From the NCBI GenBank assembly GCA_017305835.1, contig JAFKJY010000098.1:1-33140 (forward strand): a stretch of 33,140 nucleotides of DNA, in the 5' to 3' direction. The DNA comes from Hyphomicrobiales bacterium (GTDB taxonomy: Bacteria > Pseudomonadota > Alphaproteobacteria > Rhizobiales > Rhizobiaceae). Position 1 is the first letter of the stretch; each line of letters opens with the position of its first letter. Positions 21,527-29,665 of the stretch are shown here, piece after piece. Below the pieces are notes generated by a model. That model was not told where the DNA came from. It ran no database searches and saw only the letters and a program-made list of their open reading frames with translations. The position numbers and the translations under genes are program-made.

Positions 21527-23155
21527 TTGACGCATGAGGTGACGAACCAGCCGCCGCCGCTGACGGGCACCAACGCCTGGCGCAGCGACCCGCTGCTGTC
21601 CCAGCTCTCGGAGGGCTTTTCGGAGCCGGTCCGCAAGGATCTCGACCAGCTCGGACGCTTCGTGCGCACGGCGGAGGCGCAGGACCTCGCGCGGATCGCC
21701 AACACCGAGACGCCGAAGCTGAGGACGTTCGACCGGCAGGGCCGGCGCGTCGACCAGGTCGAGTTCCATCCGGCCTATCACGCGCTGATGCGCCGCTCCG
21801 TGGCGATGGGGCTGCACGCCTCGGTGTGGGAGAACACCAACACCGAGACCGGCATGCGCCACCAGGCGCGCGGCGCGCGCTACTATCTGATGTCGGAGCT
21901 GGAGACCGGGCATCTGTGCCCGATCACCATGACCAACGCCTCGCTGGCGGCGGTGATGGCGAGCCCGACGCTGTTCCGCGAATGGGCGCCGCGCGTCATC
22001 AGCCGCAAATACGACCCCTCGCACAAGGCGCCGGCCGACAAGACCGGGCTGACGCTCGGCATGGGCATGACCGAGAAGCAGGGCGGCACCGACGTGCGCG
22101 CCAACACCAGCCGCGCCGAGCGCACCGGCAACGGCTTCTGGAAGCTGACCGGCCACAAATGGTTCATGTCGGCGCCGATGTGCGATGCCTTCCTGATGCT
22201 GGCGCAGGCGGCCGAGGGCCTGTCGTGCTTCCTGGTGCCGCGCATCCTGTCGGACGGCACCAACAACGGGCTGGAGTTCCAGCGGCTCAAGGAGAAGCTC
22301 GGCAACCGCTCCAACGCCTCCTCGGAGGTGGAGTTCGACGGCGTGCTGGCCGAGATGGTCGGCGAGCCGGGGCAGGGCGTGAAGACCATCATGGACATGG
22401 TGACGCTGACGCGGCTCGACTGCGCGCTCGGCACGTCGGGCGTCATGCGCGCGGCGGTGGCCGAGGCCGTGCACCACACGCGCCACCGCTCCGTGTTCGG
22501 GGCGAAGCTGGTCGACCAGCCGCTGATGACGCGGGTGCTGGCCGACCTCGCGCTGGAGGTGGCCGGCGCCACGGCGCTGGCGTTCCGGCTGGCGCGCGCC
22601 TTCGACGAGGCGGCCGACGAGGGCGACAGCGCGGCCTTCGCGCGGGCGATGACGCCGGTGGTCAAGTACTGGGTCTGCAAGGTCGCGCCGGGGCTGGTCT
22701 ACGAGGCGATGGAGTGCCTCGGCGGCAACGGCTACGTCGAGGAGGCGCCGCTGGCGCGCTACTATCGCGAGGTGCCGGTCAACGCGATCTGGGAAGGCTC
22801 GGGAAACGTCATGGCGCTCGACGTGCTGCGCGTGCTGAAGCGTGCGCCGGAGCTGTTCGAGCGCGTCGTCGACGCGATCCAGCGTGACCTTGGCCCGGCC
22901 GGCAAGGGCACCGCCAAGGTGCTGCGGGCGGCGGTGCAGGTATCGCTCGCCGACGAGGGCTCGGCGCGCATTCTGACCGAGCAGCTCGCGCTGGCGGCCG
23001 CGGCCGCCGAGCTGCGGCGGCTGGGGGCGGGGCGCATCGCCGACGCCTTCATCGAGACGCGGCTCGCCGGCCAGTGGCGCAGCACCTACGGCATGCTGCC
23101 GGCGCGCCACGACGCGCGCGCCATCGTCGACACGCTCTACCCGGAAGCGAGCTGA
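21527..23155 (+). CDS. AidB-like acyl-CoA dehydrogenase
   Basis: A 542-residue flavoprotein of the acyl-CoA dehydrogenase superfamily, closest in layout to AidB (about 540 residues). The N-terminal extension (NAWRSDPLL) and long helical domain fit AidB. The flavin region is seen in GMGMTEKQGGTDVRANTS and WKLTGHKWFMSAP. The catalytic Glu should be about Glu396 in ECLGGNGYVEE, followed by WEGSGNVMALDVLR. E. coli AidB binds DNA and is linked to alkylation damage; its activity there is debated. The TTG at 21527 is chosen because GGGGAGGG lies seven bases upstream. It is divergent from pyrB, and its 3' end overlaps the AEC gene by 19 bases. Confidence 0.9.
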   Translation: MTHEVTNQPPPLTGTNAWRSDPLLSQLSEGFSEPVRKDLDQLGRFVRTAEAQDLARIANTETPKLRTFDRQGRRVDQVEFHPAYHALMRRSVAMGLHASVWENTNTETGMRHQARGARYYLMSELETGHLCPITMTNASLAAVMASPTLFREWAPRVISRKYDPSHKAPADKTGLTLGMGMTEKQGGTDVRANTSRAERTGNGFWKLTGHKWFMSAPMCDAFLMLAQAAEGLSCFLVPRILSDGTNNGLEFQRLKEKLGNRSNASSEVEFDGVLAEMVGEPGQGVKTIMDMVTLTRLDCALGTSGVMRAAVAEAVHHTRHRSVFGAKLVDQPLMTRVLADLALEVAGATALAFRLARAFDEAADEGDSAAFARAMTPVVKYWVCKVAPGLVYEAMECLGGNGYVEEAPLARYYREVPVNAIWEGSGNVMALDVLRVLKRAPELFERVVDAIQRDLGPAGKGTAKVLRAAVQVSLADEGSARILTEQLALAAAAAELRRLGAGRIADAFIETRLAGQWRSTYGMLPARHDARAIVDTLYPEAS

Positions 23156-24075
23156 GCCGCCCAGGCGAGCGCGGCCGGCATGGTCACCACCGCGAGCGCG
23201 GTCTGCAGCGTGGTGACGGCGGCGTAGAACTCGGCGTCGCCGCCGAGCTGGCGCGCCAGCATGTAGCCGTTCATGGCGGTCGGCACGGAGCCGCACAGCA
23301 CCAGATAGACGAGGTCGGGCCCACGCACGCCGAGCGCCCAGGCGAGGCCGCCGATGAGGGCCGGCATGACCACGATCTTGAGCCCGACGGGCCACCAGAT
23401 GGCGAGCCGCGGCCTGAGCACGTCGCCGGGACGCAGGCCGGCGCCGATCGAGATCAGGCCCATGCCGATCGCGGCCTGCCCGACCAGCCTCATGGCGCTG
23501 TCGGCCGGGCCGTAGATGCCGCCCGGCACCAGCCGCAGCAGCAGGCCGGCGACGACGGCGAGAATCAGCGGATTGGCCGCCATCTTGCGCAGCACGTCCG
23601 GCCAGTCCGCCCGGCCGTTGCCGAAGCGGGCCACGACCGCCACCGAGGCGATGTTGATCGGCACGACGATGACGGCCATTACCAGCGCCACGATGGTCAC
23701 CGCGGCGGGCGGGAAGGCGCTCTGGGCGACGGCGAGCGCGACGAAGCTGTTCCAGCGCACGGCGGTCTGGAAGACCGAGGAGAACTCCGCCGGCGTGAAG
23801 GTGCCGGCGCGCCGCCACAGCGGCCAGGTGGCGAGCACGAGCGCCGCCAGCAGCCCGACGCCGGCGAGCAGCGCGACCAGGATGGCGTCGAGCCGCAGGC
23901 CGGAGAAGTCGGCATGCATCAGCGTCGAGACGAGCAAGGCGGGGTAGAGCAGCCAGTAGCTCGCCTTCTCCAGCCCGAGCCAGCCGGCGGCGTCCATCAG
24001 CGGCGTGCGGCGCAGCAGGCTGCCGAGCACGATGATCAGGAAGATCGGCAGGACGCTTTCGAAGACGGCGAGCAT
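23137..24075 (-). CDS. AEC (auxin efflux carrier) family transporter
   Basis: A 312-residue membrane protein with about ten hydrophobic segments in two five-helix halves. The first half opens LPIFLIIVLGSLLRR. The middle has WNSFVALAVAQSAFP and VPINIASVAVVARFG. The second half opens NPLILAVVAGLLLRL and ends with SVPTAMNGYMLARQLGGD, where such carriers have a broken helix. The family exports or imports small organic acids such as malate or malonate in bacteria; the substrate here is unknown. Its end overlaps the convergent acyl-CoA dehydrogenase gene. Confidence 0.87.
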   Translation of the reverse strand: MLAVFESVLPIFLIIVLGSLLRRTPLMDAAGWLGLEKASYWLLYPALLVSTLMHADFSGLRLDAILVALLAGVGLLAALVLATWPLWRRAGTFTPAEFSSVFQTAVRWNSFVALAVAQSAFPPAAVTIVALVMAVIVVPINIASVAVVARFGNGRADWPDVLRKMAANPLILAVVAGLLLRLVPGGIYGPADSAMRLVGQAAIGMGLISIGAGLRPGDVLRPRLAIWWPVGLKIVVMPALIGGLAWALGVRGPDLVYLVLCGSVPTAMNGYMLARQLGGDAEFYAAVTTLQTALAVVTMPAALAWAAQLASG

Positions 24076-24153
24076 CCGGCTAGGCGCGCGGCCCGGCGGC
24101 GCGCCGAAGGGCAGGGCGCATCGTGCGCCGGCCGCGTCGGGAAGCGCGTGCCG

Positions 24154-25092
24154 TCAACTGACGAAGATGTCGGGCATGGCGATCGGCCGGCTGATCGCCT
24201 CGGCATAGCGCTGGCGCAGGAAGGCGCGCTTGCGGCCGACCTCGTCGGTGGGCAGCCTGAGCGCCGTCAGGAGCTGGCGGATCTCCTGGCGGGCGGCCAG
24301 GTGCGACAAGGTCGGCTTGGTGCCGAGCACATGCTCCTCGAAATCGTCGAGCGCGGTCAGCCCGATCGGGAAGAACTCGCGGAAGACGACGCGCTCGGAG
24401 ATGCCGTCGGCAAGCCGGAAGCCGAGCTGGGCCGACAGGTTGCGCAGGCAGGAATCGATCTTCTGCTCGTTGCGCGAGGTGATGCTGGCCATGCGGTTGC
24501 GCACCACGATCCAGTCGAGGATCGAGTTGTCGGTCTGGCGGCGCTGGCGGCGCGCCTCGCGCACGGCGGACGCATATTGCGAGACCTCGAGGATCTCGTG
24601 GCTCACCGGGTCGATGCGGGCCAGCACGTCGAAATCGACGAAGCTGTCGTTCATCGGCGTCACCAGCGTGTCGGCGATGCGGTGGGCCATGCGGTTCAGG
24701 AAAGTGTCGGAGCCGGGCGTGTCGATGACGACGAAATCGTGGTTGTCCTCGATCTCGCCGAGGCCCTCGGTCAACTGCCGGAACTCCTCGCTCTCGGTGT
24801 CGGCGACGGTGTCGCGGTTGGCCGGCGGTACGTGGAAATGGCGCGGCACCTCGAGCTGCAGGCGGGCGGTGCGGGCCCAGCGCTTGCGGTTCTCGACATA
24901 GCGGGTGAGCGAGAGCTGGCGGCCGTCGAGATCGACGGTGGCGACGCTGTAGCCGGATTTGAGCAGCGCGACCGCGATGTGCATCGCCGTGGTGGACTTG
25001 CCCGAGCCGCCCTTCTCGTTGCCGCATACGATGACATGGGCGGTTCTGCGCGGCTTCGCGTCCGCGTGACCGTTTACGCCGGAGAAGTACAT
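24154..25092 (-). CDS. mipZ: Division-plane positioning ATPase MipZ
   Basis: A 312-residue ParA/MinD-superfamily ATPase. The deviant Walker A is GNEKGGSGKSTT (signature Lys27, Lys32), switch I follows in TVDLDGRQLSLTRYVENR, and Walker B is FVVIDTPGSDTF. The YVENR segment and the C-terminal RLPTDEVGRKRAFLRQRYA region fit MipZ rather than ParA. In Caulobacter, MipZ forms bipolar gradients from ParB-bound origins and blocks FtsZ away from midcell. The ATG at 25092 is preferred to a GTG at 25101 because GGGAG stands about ten bases before it and would be too close to the GTG. Confidence 0.92.
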   Translation of the reverse strand: MYFSGVNGHADAKPRRTAHVIVCGNEKGGSGKSTTAMHIAVALLKSGYSVATVDLDGRQLSLTRYVENRKRWARTARLQLEVPRHFHVPPANRDTVADTESEEFRQLTEGLGEIEDNHDFVVIDTPGSDTFLNRMAHRIADTLVTPMNDSFVDFDVLARIDPVSHEILEVSQYASAVREARRQRRQTDNSILDWIVVRNRMASITSRNEQKIDSCLRNLSAQLGFRLADGISERVVFREFFPIGLTALDDFEEHVLGTKPTLSHLAARQEIRQLLTALRLPTDEVGRKRAFLRQRYAEAISRPIAMPDIFVS

Positions 25093-25139
25093 GGTACCCA
25101 CACTCCCTACCCCGTTGAAAGAATGGCGCGTTTTTCAAG

Positions 25140-25159
25140 CGCGATCAATTCAAATCGCG
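25140..25159. promoter_or_regulatory. Dyad upstream of mipZ
   Basis: CGCGAT and ATCGCG are inverted around eight AT-rich bases, about 50 bases upstream of the mipZ ATG. It lies in the only AT-rich part of the intergenic region and could be an operator. No known factor is matched. Confidence 0.25.
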
Positions 25160-25239
25160 TATCGGCCGCCGCGCGCGTCCCGGTTTGGTAAAGCGCGATG
25201 GTTATCGTGACGGGCGTATGACGGGGGAAGGAAAGGTCG

Positions 25240-25260
25240 GCGGCCGGGCCGGCCGGCCGC
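25240..25260 (-). terminator. Possible terminator after the DUF1489 gene
   Basis: The arms GCGGCCGG and CCGGCCGC pair around five bases directly after the DUF1489 stop. The following minus-strand sequence (ACCTTTCCTTCC) is only moderately T-rich. Confidence 0.35.
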
Positions 25261-25692
25261 TCAGAGCAGGCCGAGCTCGGCCAGGTCGCGGCGCAGGTTG
25301 GGCGGGAGTGCCGCGACGTCGGCGCCGGCCGGCAGGTCGCGCGGGGCGTCCTTGGCCGTGAGGTAGCGCCAGCCCTGGAAGGCGCGGCGCGGCTGCCAGT
25401 CGGTGCGCACCACCTGCGGCTCCAGCACGAGGTGGCAACGCGAGATGCCCTCGCCGTCGGTGAAGGGGCGGATGCCGAGCAGCCGCTGCCGGCACTGGAC
25501 CGAGCCCTTGATCACCCAGTAGAGCGAGCCGCCCTCCAGTTCCTCGACCCGCTTGGGCACCATGCGGGTGGTGTGCGTCTGCTCGGCCGGCTGGCCGGCG
25601 CGCCGCTTCTCGTCGAGGCGGAACTCGATCCACTCCTCGAGATCCTCGATCGAGTCGCAGCCGACGCAGAGCTTGATGATGTTGAGCGGCAT
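25261..25692 (-). CDS. DUF1489 family protein
   Basis: A 143-residue soluble protein with segments typical of the DUF1489 family: LNIIKLCVGCDSIEDLEEW at the start, THTTRMVPKR, GGSLYWVIKG, and a C-terminal GWRYLTAKDAPRDL. It has no signal peptide. The family is well conserved in alphaproteobacteria and has no assigned function that I know of. It is transcribed towards mipZ, 168 bases away. Confidence 0.88.
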   Translation of the reverse strand: MPLNIIKLCVGCDSIEDLEEWIEFRLDEKRRAGQPAEQTHTTRMVPKRVEELEGGSLYWVIKGSVQCRQRLLGIRPFTDGEGISRCHLVLEPQVVRTDWQPRRAFQGWRYLTAKDAPRDLPAGADVAALPPNLRRDLAELGLL

Positions 25693-25754
25693 GCCCCTGA
25701 GCTATGCCCGCCGGGCGGGGCGGTCAACCGCCGCCGCGATTGTCCACAGGCGCG

Positions 25755-26090
25755 TCAATTGCCCGCGGCCACCTCGATCGCCTCGGCAACCCATTCGTTG
25801 AGGCTCTTGTTCTCGGCCGCCGCAGCGGTCACCGCAGCTTCATGCAGCGCCGGATCGAGACGCAGGTTGAAACGTCCGGAAAACTCCCGGAACGGCTCGA
25901 TGCCCTTTTCCGCGCACAGGTCGAGATAGACCCGCAGCGACGTGCGGCCTTCCTGCGCGAGCGCGTCGACATCCTTCGCGTAAAAATCCGCGCCTCCGGA
26001 CAGACCGAGGAATTCGCCCCTCAGCATGCCGATCTCGGGATCGAAGGAGATGACCGCCTTGTGGCCGTCTATCTCGATGACGTTCTTCAT
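25755..26090 (-). CDS. hicB: HicB-family antitoxin
   Basis: A 111-residue protein. The N-terminal HicB fold reads IDGHKAVISFDPEIGMLRGE, with GLSGGADFYAKDVDALAQEG. The C-terminal part (SGRFNLRLDPALHEAAV, then NKSLNEWVAEAIEVA) is a ribbon-helix-helix DNA-binding domain. HicB proteins bind and inhibit HicA and repress their own operon. Its ATG overlaps the hicA stop as ATGA, giving toxin-first order as usual for hicAB. Confidence 0.85.
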   Translation of the reverse strand: MKNVIEIDGHKAVISFDPEIGMLRGEFLGLSGGADFYAKDVDALAQEGRTSLRVYLDLCAEKGIEPFREFSGRFNLRLDPALHEAAVTAAAAENKSLNEWVAEAIEVAAGN

Positions 26091-26341
26091 GGCTCGACTC
26101 CGTGGCTTTCCAGCCACTTCCTGATCGAAGAGACCGCGCCCTTGTCCGTCTCCGGGGATGGATGCGGGCGGTGAAACACCCTCACTTCGCCAAACAGCAC
26201 CACGCAGACCCGAGAGCCTTCGCGCTCGCTCACGTCAGCGCCCAACGCGACGAACAGCGCTTCTATCTCGGCCCAGCGGATCGTGCCGCTGACCGGACGG
26301 GCAAATATCTGTTCGAGCGTGGCCTGATGCTTTCTCTTCAC
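26087..26341 (-). CDS. hicA: HicA-family toxin (mRNA interferase-like)
   Basis: An 84-residue protein with the double-stranded RNA-binding-like HicA fold: LEQIFARPVSGTIRWAEIEA, LGADVSEREGSRVCVVLFG, then FHRPHPSPETDKGAV. The conserved His of the HRPHP motif is the expected catalytic residue for RNA cleavage. The GTG at 26341 is favoured because the protein then begins MKRKHQATL, like relatives. A TTG at 26356 would add VLSPV and lies within the likely promoter. No ribosome site precedes the GTG, and the predicted transcription start falls on it, so a leaderless message is likely. Confidence 0.82.
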   Translation of the reverse strand: MKRKHQATLEQIFARPVSGTIRWAEIEALFVALGADVSEREGSRVCVVLFGEVRVFHRPHPSPETDKGAVSSIRKWLESHGVEP

Positions 26342-26346
26342 AGGAG

Positions 26347-26375
26347 ATAGTACCAAAAAATGGCACTGTCCACAA
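26347..26375 (-). promoter_or_regulatory. Putative hicAB promoter with overlapping dyad operator
   Basis: On the minus strand TTGTGG (26375-26370) and TACTAT (26352-26347) are 17 bases apart. A 7-bp dyad with one mismatch, AGTACCA/TGGCACT around five A residues (26349-26367 on the plus strand), covers the -10 and the spacer. That is a natural place for autorepression by HicB. Confidence 0.5.
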
Positions 26376-26422
26376 GTCAGCCTTCAGCGATCCATGACGT
26401 TCATCGGCCAGTTAGCCGAAGC

Positions 26423-26881
26423 TCACTCCTTCCAGGGCACGGGGCCCAGGAATTCCAGGCCGTAGAGGCCGCCGAGCTCGGCGAGCGCGGCCATGTCGCG
26501 GGGGATGGCGAGATCGCGGGCGGCGGCTTCGGCGAAGAAGCCCTCGAAGCCGCCCGGCGTCAGGATCGTCAGGTTGCGCCCGACCTTATCGCCCAGCACG
26601 CGAAAACCGTGCGGGACGCCGCGCGGCAGGAAGATCGAGCTGCCGGGCCCGCGCCGGGTGGTCGTGCCGTCGATCCAGAACTCGTACTGGCCCTCAATCA
26701 CGTGCAGCACCTCGTCCTCGTTGTGGTGGACGTGGAGCGGCGGCCCTTCCCCTGCCGGCACCCAGCTCTCGAAGATGCCGAGCAGCCCGGCGCTGTCGGT
26801 CCGCGTCAGCGTGGTGGAATACTCCGTTCCCATCCAACGGACCGTCCGCTTCGGACGGGCATTGCTCGCATCGGCGTTCAT
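26423..26881 (-). CDS. Cupin-domain protein
   Basis: A 152-residue single-domain cupin. Motif 1 is PPLHVHHNEDEVLHVIEG, giving metal ligands His50, His52 and Glu57. Motif 2 is FLPRGVPHGFRV with His91. These form a metal-binding beta-barrel found in isomerases, dioxygenases and sensors, so no reaction is assigned. It is divergent from a LysR-type regulator across 113 bases that contain a perfect dyad. This suggests that the regulator controls it. Confidence 0.85.
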   Translation of the reverse strand: MNADASNARPKRTVRWMGTEYSTTLTRTDSAGLLGIFESWVPAGEGPPLHVHHNEDEVLHVIEGQYEFWIDGTTTRRGPGSSIFLPRGVPHGFRVLGDKVGRNLTILTPGGFEGFFAEAAARDLAIPRDMAALAELGGLYGLEFLGPVPWKE

Positions 26882-26921
26882 CGCTGGTTCCCTCGGCTCG
26901 GGCTTGCCGCTAGGCTCGGCA

Positions 26922-26946
26922 GGCGCGCCACGATCGTTAGCGCGCC
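26922..26946. promoter_or_regulatory. Candidate operator in the cupin-LysR divergent region
   Basis: GGCGCGC and GCGCGCC are perfect inverted 7-bp arms around an 11-base spacer that itself contains the palindrome ACGATCGT. Its centre lies roughly midway between the two divergent starts, as LysR-type sites usually do. The arms do not fit a simple T-N11-A box, so the assignment is positional. Confidence 0.45.
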
Positions 26947-26994
26947 GTGCGCCGGCAGGGGAAATCGGATGATCGTATCGGGGTTATTCGCGGC

Positions 26995-27954
26995 ATGAAT
27001 TTCGCCGCGCTCGATCTGAACCTGCTGCGCGTCTTCGACGCCATGATGCTGGAGCGGAGCACGGTGCGCGCCGGCGACCGGATCGGGCTCTCCCAGCCGG
27101 CCGTGAGCTCGGCGCTCGGCCGCCTGCGCCACATCACCGGGGATCCGCTGTTCGTGCGCGACGGCAACAGCATGGTGCCGACCCCGCGGGCGCTGCAGCT
27201 CCGGGAGCCGGTGCGCGGCGCGCTGGCGCAGCTCGAGGAGGCGCTGCGGGCCGCGGCCGCCTTCGACCCGGCCAGCTCCACGCAGACCTTCCGCATCCTG
27301 GGCTCCGACTATTTCTCCAGCCTGCTGATGCCGCGGCTCGCCGAGGCCGTTGTGCCGGCCGCCCCGTCGGTGCGCCTGCAGATGCTCGACGGGCCGTATT
27401 CGGAGATATCCGCCCAGCTCAGCGACGGCAGGGTGGACGTGGCGGTCGCGCCGCCGTTCCCGGCGCCGGAGTGGATCGCGCAGAAGAAGCTGCACGATTC
27501 CTACATCGTCAGCGTGGCGCGCAAGAACCATCCGGTGCTGGCCCGGCACGGCGTGGCGCCCGGCAGCCGCATCCCGCCGGAGGTGTTCTGCCAGATCCCG
27601 CAGGTGCTGATGTCGATAGACGGCGGCTTCCGCGGGACGATGGACATGGCGCTGGACGAGCAGGGGCTGACCCGGACCATCGCCATGACGGTCCCGCATT
27701 TCCAGGCGGTGGCGCTGTGCGTGGCCGAAAGCGAGCTGCTGGGCAACCTTCCCGTCCATTTCGGCAGGCGCGCGGCAAGGCTTCTCGGCCTGGAGCTCTA
27801 CATGCCGCCCTTCGACCCGCCGATCCTCGGCGTCAGCGTCTTCTGGCACAGGCGCTTCGACAAGGATCCCGCCAACATCTGGCTGCGCGAGCGGATCGGG
27901 CAGGCGCTGGATCTGGGCTCGGTCGACGCCGGCGAGCTGCGCGCGATGGGCTGA
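26995..27954 (+). CDS. LysR-type transcriptional regulator, NodD-like branch
   Basis: A 319-residue regulator. The winged helix-turn-helix (about 4-62) reads LDLNLLRVFDAMMLERSTVR and LSQPAVSSALGRLRHITGDPLF. A linker helix and a type 2 periplasmic-binding-protein-like effector domain follow (about 90-300; TFRILGSDYFSSLLMPRLA, DGRVDVAVAPP, VPHFQAVALCVAESELLGNLP). The N-terminus and the SDYF segment place it near NodD/LinR-like regulators. The inducer is unknown. The ATG at 26995 gives the usual LysR start. It ends ten bases from the sdaA stop, convergently. Confidence 0.9.
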   Translation: MNFAALDLNLLRVFDAMMLERSTVRAGDRIGLSQPAVSSALGRLRHITGDPLFVRDGNSMVPTPRALQLREPVRGALAQLEEALRAAAAFDPASSTQTFRILGSDYFSSLLMPRLAEAVVPAAPSVRLQMLDGPYSEISAQLSDGRVDVAVAPPFPAPEWIAQKKLHDSYIVSVARKNHPVLARHGVAPGSRIPPEVFCQIPQVLMSIDGGFRGTMDMALDEQGLTRTIAMTVPHFQAVALCVAESELLGNLPVHFGRRAARLLGLELYMPPFDPPILGVSVFWHRRFDKDPANIWLRERIGQALDLGSVDAGELRAMG

Positions 27955-27964
27955 CGGCGGCCGC

Positions 27965-29365
27965 TCAGCACTCCACCACGTTGACCGCCAGCCCGCCGAG
28001 GCTGGTCTCCTTGTAGCGCTCGTTCATGTCGAGGCCGGTCTGGCGCATGGTCTCGACGGCCGCGTCGAGCGGTACGAAATGGGTGCCGTCGCCCTTGATG
28101 GCGAGCGAGGCGGCCGTCACCGCCTTGACCGCTCCGAGCGCGTTGCGCTCGATGCAGGGCACCTGAACGAGGCCGCCGACGGGGTCGCAGGTCATGCCGA
28201 GATGGTGCTCCAGCGCGATCTCGGCGGCGTTCTCGACCTGCGCCGGGCTGCCTCCCATGACGGCGCACAGGCCGGCGGCGGCCATCGCCGAGGCCGAGCC
28301 GACCTCGCCCTGGCAGCCGACCTCGGCGCCGGAGATCGAGGCGTTGTGCTTGATGATGCCGCCGATCGCGGCGGCCGTCAGCAGGAAGTCGCGGATCGAG
28401 GGCTGGTCGGCCTCGGGGTGGAAATGCAGCCAGTAGCGGATGACGGCCTGCACGACGCCGGCCGCGCCGTTGGTCGGCGCGGTGACGACGCGGCCGCCGG
28501 CGGCGTTCTCCTCGTTGACGGCCATGGCGTAGACCGACAGCCAGTCGTTGGCGAGCAGCGGGTTGGGCCGGTTGCGGCTCCACTCGTCGTTCAGCTTGTC
28601 GTGGATGGCGCGGGCGCGGCGCTTCACCTTCAGCCCGCCCGGCATGATGCCGTCCTTCGAGAGGCCGCGGCCGATGCAGGCGGCCATCGCGGCCCAGATC
28701 GCGTCGAGGCCGGCGTCGAGCTCGTCGCGGGCCACCCGCGTCTCCTCGTTGGCGCGCTTCATCTCGGCGATGGAGAGGCCGCTCTTCGCCGCCATGGCGA
28801 GCATCTGCTTCGCGCTGGCGAAGGGGTAGGGCACGCCCTTGCCGGCGTCGGGGGCGGCCGCGCCCTTGAGCCGCTGCAACTCTTCTTCGGAGACCACGAA
28901 GCCGCCGCCGACCGAATAATAGACGCGGCGCAGCAGCACGCGCCCGTCGGCGTCCAGCGCCGAGAACGTCATGCCATTGGCGTGGCCGGGCAGCGGGTTC
29001 TTGCGGTCGAGCACGAGGTCGGCCGCGGGATCGAAGCGGTAGGCCGGATGGCCCGCCGGCGCGACGCGCTTCGTGCGCTTGACTTCCTCGACCGCCTCGT
29101 CGGAGGTGTCGGGATCGACGGTCAGCGGGGTCTCGCCGGTCAGGCCGAGGATGACGGCGCGGTCGGTGCCGTGGCCGATGCCGGTGAAGGCGAGCGAGCC
29201 GTGCAGGCTGGCCTTGAGGGCGGCGACCCTGGCGCCGGCCGGGCGCGGCCAGTCGCCGGTCGCGATCTCGTCGAGGAAGCGGCGCGCGGCGACCATCGGG
29301 CCCATCGTGTGCGAGGACGAAGGGCCGATGCCGATCTTGAACAGGTCGAATACGGAAAGGAACAT
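27965..29365 (-). CDS. sdaA: L-serine ammonia-lyase (iron-sulfur dependent, single chain)
   Basis: A 466-residue enzyme converting L-serine to pyruvate and ammonia. The beta domain starts FLSVFDLFKIGIGPSSSHTM. The alpha domain carries APTNGAAGVVQAV, EVGCQGEVGSASAM, MTCDPVGGLVQVPCIERN and the ending NVVEC. The cysteines in these segments fit ligands of a [4Fe-4S] cluster, and the extreme C-terminal Cys fits the tail that enters the active site in bacterial enzymes. Length is close to E. coli SdaA. The ribosome site is weak (GGAG about 16 bases upstream). It stands alone, with a terminator upstream separating it from the previous gene. Confidence 0.94.
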   Translation of the reverse strand: MFLSVFDLFKIGIGPSSSHTMGPMVAARRFLDEIATGDWPRPAGARVAALKASLHGSLAFTGIGHGTDRAVILGLTGETPLTVDPDTSDEAVEEVKRTKRVAPAGHPAYRFDPAADLVLDRKNPLPGHANGMTFSALDADGRVLLRRVYYSVGGGFVVSEEELQRLKGAAAPDAGKGVPYPFASAKQMLAMAAKSGLSIAEMKRANEETRVARDELDAGLDAIWAAMAACIGRGLSKDGIMPGGLKVKRRARAIHDKLNDEWSRNRPNPLLANDWLSVYAMAVNEENAAGGRVVTAPTNGAAGVVQAVIRYWLHFHPEADQPSIRDFLLTAAAIGGIIKHNASISGAEVGCQGEVGSASAMAAAGLCAVMGGSPAQVENAAEIALEHHLGMTCDPVGGLVQVPCIERNALGAVKAVTAASLAIKGDGTHFVPLDAAVETMRQTGLDMNERYKETSLGGLAVNVVEC

Positions 29366-29485
29366 GCGCTCGGGAAAGCTCCGCCTGCCGGCACCAGCTA
29401 ATCCAATAATGCGCACTTTCAAAGGGCGAGGCTGTGCGCCGGCCGACCTGGCCTCCTCAAGCCGCGACATCTGGCCCGACCGGGC

Positions 29486-29514
29486 AAAGAAAAAGGCGCG
29501 GCCGGAGCCGCGCC
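29486..29514 (-). terminator. Rho-independent terminator upstream of sdaA
   Basis: On the minus strand a perfect 8-bp stem GGCGCGGC/GCCGCGCC with a 4-base loop is followed at once by TTTTTCTTT. It starts 22 bases beyond the stop of the tiny ORF at 29537 and would end that transcript, which supports the ORF being expressed. Confidence 0.85.
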
Positions 29515-29536
29515 CTGATAGCCGATGCGTGCCGTC

Positions 29537-29665
29537 CTAGCCCGCCGCGAGGACCGCGACCGCATCGCCGCCGCTGAACAGCCAGGCGAGAAGGATTATG
29601 CCGGCAAAACCGATGAGTGCCTTGGCGGTGACGCCCCAGCACGATTTCTGAACGTTGTCGTCCAA
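29537..29665 (-). CDS. Small single-span membrane protein
   Basis: A frame of about 42 residues with one clear hydrophobic helix (ALIGFAGIILLAWLF) preceded by the polar DDNVQKSCWGVTAK. The start is uncertain. The TTG at 29665 has GGGA seven bases upstream; longer in-frame starts exist but the added sequence looks non-coding. A strong intrinsic terminator 22 bases downstream supports a real transcript. I do not recognise the family. Nothing else is evident in 29666-29925 apart from a 9-bp hairpin with one mismatch at 29861-29881. Confidence 0.5.
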   Translation of the reverse strand: MDDNVQKSCWGVTAKALIGFAGIILLAWLFSGGDAVAVLAAG

